A stretch of 29,106 nt of DNA from Woronichinia sp035285405 (lineage in GTDB: Bacteria > Cyanobacteriota > Cyanobacteriia > Cyanobacteriales > Microcystaceae), in the NCBI GenBank assembly GCA_035285405.1, contig JAYKJI010000435.1, positions 1-29,106 on the forward strand, given 5' to 3'. Of the stretch, positions 25,404-29,106 are shown piece after piece. The notes under the pieces were generated by a model, which did not search any database, was not told the DNA's origin, and saw only the letters and a program-made list of their open reading frames with translations. Both the position numbers and the translations under genes were made by a program. Numbering within the stretch: the first letter of the stretch is position 1; every line of letters begins with the position of its first letter.

Positions 25404-26417
25404 ATGGTTAACGGTCAAATCTCTCCTAAACGTCTAGTTACCAACGATCACGACTGGTCACTGGCTTCTGCCCATCGTCCGTCCTTAATGCTACAACTGC
25501 CGAAACCCTCTACCGCTACGAAACCTTTGGCCTCCATTGATGAGGCTTACGAACTTTGTCGTCAGGTAACGGCTCAGTACGCTAAAACGTTTTATTTAGG
25601 CACACTTTTAATGCCACCCCAAAAACGGAAGGCGATTTGGGCGATCTATTTTTGGTGTCGTCGCACTGATGAGTTGGTGGATGGCCCCCAGGCGGCCTCG
25701 ACTACGCCGGAAACCTTGGATCAATGGGAACAGCATTTGGAAGGGGTCTTTGCGGGTCATCCGATGGATGATGCTGATGTGGCGTTAATTGATACGTTAG
25801 AGCGTTTCCCGATGGATATTCAGCCCTTTCGCGATATGATTGCGGGTCAAAGGATGGATCTCTACCGCAGTCGTTATGAAACCTTTGAGGATTTGGAGCT
25901 TTACTGTTATCGGGTCGCGGGAACAGTCGGTTTGATGTCGAGTTCTGTCCTTGGTGTGGATACGAGTTGTAGTCCTGCACCCTGGCAGTCGGATGCGGTT
26001 TATATTCCCCAGGAAGAGGCGATCGCGTTGGGAATTGCTAACCAGTTGACGAATATTTTGCGGGATGTGGGGGAGGATGTGCAACGGGGACGAATTTATT
26101 TGCCGTTGGAAGATTTGGCGTTGTTTGATTACACGGAGGAGGATTTATTAAAGGGAGTCAATGATGAGCGTTGGCAGGTTTTAATGAGGTTCCAAATTCA
26201 AAGGGCCAGAAAGTATTACGAGTCTGCGGAACGAGGGATTCGGGCTTTAAATCGGGATTCTCGTTGGCCGGTGTGGACGGCTTTGATGTTATATCAGGGA
26301 ATTTTGGATGTGATTGAGGCGAATAACTATAATGTTTTTGATCAACGGGCTTATGTGCCAACACCTAAGAAGATGCTCTATTTACCGATTGCTTGGTTGC
26401 GATCGCAAGCTTTGTAA
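25404..26417 (+). CDS. crtB: Phytoene synthase
   Basis: The 337-residue squalene/phytoene-synthase-fold enzyme joins two geranylgeranyl diphosphates to phytoene. The two Mg-binding aspartate motifs are DELVD (89-93) and DVGED (221-225), with AKTFYLGTLLM and WCRRTDE between N-terminus and first motif. It supplies the substrate for CrtP, encoded just upstream, the usual crtP-crtB order of cyanobacteria. An internal ATG at 25488 (309 residues, starting MLQLPKPS) is a plausible alternative start, since the first 28 residues carry no domain. From here on the sequence turns AT-rich. Confidence 0.95.
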   Translation: MVNGQISPKRLVTNDHDWSLASAHRPSLMLQLPKPSTATKPLASIDEAYELCRQVTAQYAKTFYLGTLLMPPQKRKAIWAIYFWCRRTDELVDGPQAASTTPETLDQWEQHLEGVFAGHPMDDADVALIDTLERFPMDIQPFRDMIAGQRMDLYRSRYETFEDLELYCYRVAGTVGLMSSSVLGVDTSCSPAPWQSDAVYIPQEEAIALGIANQLTNILRDVGEDVQRGRIYLPLEDLALFDYTEEDLLKGVNDERWQVLMRFQIQRARKYYESAERGIRALNRDSRWPVWTALMLYQGILDVIEANNYNVFDQRAYVPTPKKMLYLPIAWLRSQAL

Positions 26418-26462
26418 GCATTGTTATATTTAATTTGAAAGCATTATTATAGTGTTGTTGAA

Positions 26463-26861
26463 ATGACCAATCACAGGCAGTGGCCAGAATATTTTCCTGA
26501 AAATTGTCCGCCACTCACTGCGTCAAATCCATCTGGAAAATTTTATCGATTTGTTGAAAAAGATCACGAGTCACCCCAATCACAAGATTTTTTATCATGG
26601 AGAGAAAATAATCAAGGAAAACAATGTCCTGAAAATATAACAGAATGCCAGGCTTGCGGACTATCAATTTATGCTTCTTTGGAAGAAATTAGTCGGATGG
26701 CAAAAGTGATTCCTCGACTGAGAAAAATGAAAATAGCGGAGGGGAATCTGGATGAAAATTCAGGAAAAATTCAAAATACGCCATCTCGAAATAGTCGCTA
26801 TCATTATACTTGGTGGGTTCCAGACGGTGAAACTCCTTGGAAAATTTTTGTTACCATTTAA
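26463..26861 (+). CDS. Unknown 132-residue protein with CxxC
   Basis: Not recognised. The protein opens MTNHRQWPEYFPENCPPLTA and has a short GKFYRFVE strand, then ITECQACGLSIYAS with a CxxC that could bind zinc, and a C-terminus rich in aromatic residues (RYHYTWWVPDGETPW). It has no signal peptide or membrane span. It starts 45 bp after crtB, on the same strand but in much more AT-rich DNA, and is followed 42 bp later by the DUF6575-like gene. The spacing suggests an accessory operon of three or four genes. Function unknown. Confidence 0.65.
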   Translation: MTNHRQWPEYFPENCPPLTASNPSGKFYRFVEKDHESPQSQDFLSWRENNQGKQCPENITECQACGLSIYASLEEISRMAKVIPRLRKMKIAEGNLDENSGKIQNTPSRNSRYHYTWWVPDGETPWKIFVTI

Positions 26862-26903
26862 TCAACATTGGGTTAAGTTTATTGTTAATGATGGAGAGAG
26901 ACA

Positions 26904-27284
26904 ATGAAAAATTACTTGCCAGAATCTACAATATTAGGTATTTTAAAGCTGATCGAAGTTTACGAATTTTATGATCAGCCCTGTTTATTTTCCTGTCAAA
27001 ATTTATCGGGACAAGTTTATATTGCTCTTTGGATAGATAATTCTGAGGCAGAAGATATTTGGTTTTATGCCCCCGTATCGTCGGAAAGATTTAATCATAT
27101 CAAAAATGGAAAAGTTGACCTTAAAACTGTTTTTACCCATTCAGAGGATGCTTTTGTTTTTGAAGTGAGTATTCCTTGTGATGATCAAAAACCAACAACG
27201 GTAAAAGCTATTGCTTGTAGGGATTTAACTGAAGATCAGCTTCCAGAAGTGAATCAATTTATTCAAAGTGAGATTTTAAGATAA
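26904..27284 (+). CDS. Unknown 126-residue protein, DUF6575-like
   Basis: The protein starts MKNYLPESTILGILKLIEVY and continues with PCLFSCQNLSGQVYIALWID and DIWFYAPVSSERFNHIKNG, a pattern I associate with DUF6575 (from memory, not checked). It is small, soluble and beta-rich, with no known activity. The purine-rich GGAGAGAG just before its ATG supports the start. It lies between the CxxC protein and the pentapeptide protein, with gaps of 42 and 30 bp, so the three are probably one transcript. Whether they form a functional unit is unknown. Confidence 0.7.
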   Translation: MKNYLPESTILGILKLIEVYEFYDQPCLFSCQNLSGQVYIALWIDNSEAEDIWFYAPVSSERFNHIKNGKVDLKTVFTHSEDAFVFEVSIPCDDQKPTTVKAIACRDLTEDQLPEVNQFIQSEILR

Positions 27285-27314
27285 AGTTTGTAATCAATAT
27301 TTTTAAATACGATT

Positions 27315-28451
27315 ATGTCGGAAAAAGAAAAACAAAATTCTTTATTTTTTAAGCAACGTTACGTCACTGACTGGGGAATTTCTTTATTTAATTTGATTAA
27401 AAAAGTTGGAAAATTTCCACTTTTAAAAACTTATTCTTTTTCAGATATTATTTCTTCAAAAACAATCAAAAAAAACTATCTTTTAATTATTACTGGAGGT
27501 TTTCTTTTTGGTCTATTTCTTCTAATGATTTTTGCTGTTTGGAAAATACCTCAAATTCAAGTTCCTAATAAACTTTCTACAGCCGAAAGAGAAAGAATAA
27601 CACTTGAAGATAAAGTCAGAACTACTCTAATTCAAGCAATTGGAGGTTCCGCGATATTTATAACAGGTTGTTTTGCTTTGTTAAATTATCAGATTTCCCA
27701 AAAGAAATTAGAATTAGATAAAGAAACTTCACAAAAAAATTTAGAATTAGCTGATTCTAAGCAAATTACAGAACGTTTCAGTAAAGCAGTCGAACAACTT
27801 GGAGAAGAAAGTATAACAGTTCGTTTAGGAGCAATTTATTCTCTAGAAAGAATTGCTAAAGATTCTAAATATGATCACTGGACAATCATGGAAGTTTTGA
27901 CTGCTTTTATTCGAGAAAAATCAAATGATGATCGAAAACCAGACTCAAAAATTCCTCAAGATATTCAAGCGGCACTTACAGTAATTGGTCGGCGAAATAC
28001 CAAAAGTGATATTCAAAATGAAATGCTTTATTTAGACAATATAGATTTTAGTGGAGCCGAACTTCGTAATGCTAACTTCAGTAATATTTATTTTGCTAAA
28101 ACTAAATTTAATTATGCCAATTTATATCAAGTAAAATTTAATAATGCTCTGCTTTACTCGGCTGAATTTAAGTATGCTCATTTGCATAAAGCAGATTTTA
28201 CAGATGCTAATCTCACAAATGCTGATCTAAGTAATGCGAACTTTACAGATGCTAATCTCACAAATGCTGATATTGAAAATACTAAAATCTTTAATTCTGA
28301 AAGTTATTTTCTTAGATTGGGCAAATATTTGAAAATAGAGCTTCAAATAACTGTTGAGCAAATTCTCAAGGCAAAAAACTGGGATAAAGCACATTATAAT
28401 CCTGAATTTTGGGAAAAAATGAAACCATATTTAACACAAGAAAATTCATGA
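27315..28451 (+). CDS. Membrane-anchored pentapeptide-repeat protein
   Basis: The 378-residue protein has a basic N-terminus, two membrane helices (about 55-78 and 106-126) with a short loop between them, and then a Lys/Glu-rich coiled-coil-like stretch. A module around 148-202 (ITERFSKAVEQLGEESITVR, then YDHWTIMEVLTAFIRE) is one I have seen in front of pentapeptide repeats in many cyanobacterial proteins. Residues about 241-325 form the A(D/N)LXX repeats (FTDANLTNADLSNANF). Both termini should face the cytoplasm. The family often acts by protein-protein contact; no target is known. Part of the repeat is an exact 30-bp duplication. The AT-rich base composition differs from the core genes to its left. 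Confidence 0.82.
   Translation: MSEKEKQNSLFFKQRYVTDWGISLFNLIKKVGKFPLLKTYSFSDIISSKTIKKNYLLIITGGFLFGLFLLMIFAVWKIPQIQVPNKLSTAERERITLEDKVRTTLIQAIGGSAIFITGCFALLNYQISQKKLELDKETSQKNLELADSKQITERFSKAVEQLGEESITVRLGAIYSLERIAKDSKYDHWTIMEVLTAFIREKSNDDRKPDSKIPQDIQAALTVIGRRNTKSDIQNEMLYLDNIDFSGAELRNANFSNIYFAKTKFNYANLYQVKFNNALLYSAEFKYAHLHKADFTDANLTNADLSNANFTDANLTNADIENTKIFNSESYFLRLGKYLKIELQITVEQILKAKNWDKAHYNPEFWEKMKPYLTQENS
28197..28271 (+). repeat. In-frame 30-bp direct repeat inside the pentapeptide gene
   Basis: The 30 bp at 28197-28226 and 28242-28271 are identical, with a 45-bp period, exactly three pentapeptides. Both encode the same FTDANLTNAD stretch. This indicates a recent internal duplication that can lengthen or shorten the repeat helix by fixed steps. 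Confidence 0.85.
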
Positions 28452-28529
28452 ATACTATTTTTTGTTAAAACTTAATCTCTCTAAAAATCAATTTTCTATT
28501 TACTTTATGAACCTATTTAGACAAACAAT

Positions 28530-28793
28530 ATGAACTTTTACACCGTTATTCTCAGAAAAAGTACACAATACTGGGTTTCCTTATGCCTAGAAAATGGGTT
28601 AGTTGGACAAGGCAAAACCCCAGAGCAATCCATTGATAAACTAAAAGAGGCAATTGAATCTTTTTTAGAAATTTATCCACAAAAAACTAATATTTATTCT
28701 AGTCCTATCCGCATTGACGAATTACACGAATTTTTAGCAATTGAAGATACTGAAACTTCTGAAACTTACGAACTCAGAAAAGTTTATGCCTAA
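28530..28793 (+). CDS. HicB-like antitoxin
   Basis: The 87-residue protein starts MNFYTVILRKSTQYWVSLCL, then GLVGQGKTPEQSIDKLKEAI, the partial RNase H-like fold of the HicB antitoxin (YWVSLCLE.GLVGQG..PEQSIDKLKEAIESFLE). It normally neutralises a HicA mRNA interferase and lacks the catalytic residues of RNase H. The C-terminus (about 55-87) would bind DNA or the toxin. The next reading frame, starting inside its last codons, resembles HicA but stops after 19 codons, so this antitoxin has probably lost its partner here. The gene starts 78 bp after the pentapeptide protein. Confidence 0.75.
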   Translation: MNFYTVILRKSTQYWVSLCLENGLVGQGKTPEQSIDKLKEAIESFLEIYPQKTNIYSSPIRIDELHEFLAIEDTETSETYELRKVYA

Positions 28794-28845
28794 AAATCTT
28801 CCCTCCCTTAAACCCCAAAAACTGATTAAAAACTTGCTCAAATAA
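28786..28845 (+). pseudogene. Truncated HicA-like toxin, 19 codons
   Basis: An ATG overlapping the last eight bases of the hicB-like gene opens a frame reading MPKNLPSLKPQKLIKNLLK and then stops (TAA 28843-28845). This matches the start of cyanobacterial HicA proteins, usually followed by a GF..VRQ.GSH region with the catalytic histidine. None of that follows in any frame before the mobile-element end at 28985. The toxin seems lost to a deletion or insertion. The short length makes the call tentative. Confidence 0.5.
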
Positions 28846-28984
28846 ATTAAGCATTAAGCAATCATATTCAGGTTAAAAATGTGATCGCGGCTAATCTAGA
28901 CACAGAAAACGGAATAAAATCACTTAACATTAACGATTTGTTTCTCTCAATCTATTGTGATACACGATATTCTCCTTGAATTAC

Positions 28985-29106
28985 TTAGGGCTTGCTGAAA
29001 AAAGCTGAAACCCTTACGGAGAAAAGATAGTAGCCAAATTAAGAACAGCTAGAATGCAGGAAAATAGGTTAAAATGGCTCAAAACCCTTGCATTAAGAGG
29101 AGAGAA
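28985..29106 (+). mobile_element. End of a mobile element (right copy), cut by the window edge
   Basis: 28985-29099 is the perfect reverse complement of bases 1-115; the last seven bases (29100-29106) run past the left copy. The outer boundary, from the interior side, is TTAGGGCTTGCTGAAAAAAG, as expected for an IS end. An ATG frame opens at 29074 and runs off the edge, which would fit the start of a transposase. The two copies are in opposite orientation. Confidence 0.75.
29074..29106 (+). CDS. Partial frame, possible transposase start
   Basis: Eleven codons reading MAQNPCIKRRE run off the window edge without a stop. They begin about 86 bp inside the mobile-element end, a usual position for a transposase start. 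The mirrored left copy has the same frame on the minus strand at 1-26. The fragment is far too short to identify a family. Confidence 0.3.
   Translation, partial: MAQNPCIKRRE

Noticed and set aside
115..28985. Whole window as a composite transposon
   Set aside because: The interior is mainly essential core genes, so inverted IS copies or a contig boundary explain the flanking repeats better.
1..29106. CRISPR array, tRNA or rRNA genes
   Set aside because: No regularly spaced repeats, no cloverleaf-like segments and no rRNA motifs were seen in any intergenic stretch.

Overview
This window reads as chromosomal DNA from a unicellular or colonial chroococcalean cyanobacterium. The organism is inferred, not proven. 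The palindrome GCGATCGC (HIP1) is scattered through coding and non-coding DNA. The gene set is typical of oxygenic phototrophs: plant-type phytoene desaturase next to phytoene synthase, a PetP-like cytochrome b6f subunit, a PAM68-like photosystem II assembly protein beside rpsO, and a SigD-like group 2 sigma factor. I cannot name the species; a Microcystis/Synechocystis-like relative is plausible.

Layout. Bases 1-115 and 28985-29099 are perfect reverse complements of each other, so the window lies between two inverted copies of one mobile-element end. It is probably a contig that stopped at these repeats. 246-1581 (minus) holds petP and an ArsA/GET3-like ATPase with an Hsp20-like tail. 1798-4396 (plus) is a Wzm/Wzt-type polysaccharide exporter followed by a sugar-nucleotide epimerase. 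4485-8883 (minus) carries ilvE, an M61 peptidase with its Crp/Fnr-like neighbour, and a nitrilase-family amidase. A BrkB/YihY membrane protein (plus) converges on a minus-strand group: ureA, ureB and an SGNH hydrolase, with no ureC.

12452-15747 (plus) holds a sigD-like gene, an aminopeptidase P and a small conserved protein with a structured leader. 15752-17800 (minus) has an APH-fold phosphotransferase and an unrecognised 346-residue protein, diverging from a GT2-TPR glycosyltransferase. 19218-21630 (minus) has a small membrane protein, DAHP synthase, PAM68 and rpsO. Then come a double-domain SagB-type dehydrogenase (plus), a HIT protein (minus), and crtP-crtB (plus).

From about 26.4 kb to the right edge the sequence becomes AT-rich and accessory. 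It holds an unknown 132-residue CxxC protein, a DUF6575-like protein, a membrane-anchored pentapeptide-repeat protein, and a HicB-like antitoxin whose overlapping HicA-like gene stops after 19 codons. Most of the window is core metabolism and photosynthesis. The most unusual items are the inverted repeats at the edges, the accessory cluster with the broken hicBA, the ureAB pair without ureC, and a perfect palindrome over the -35 of the sigD-like promoter.
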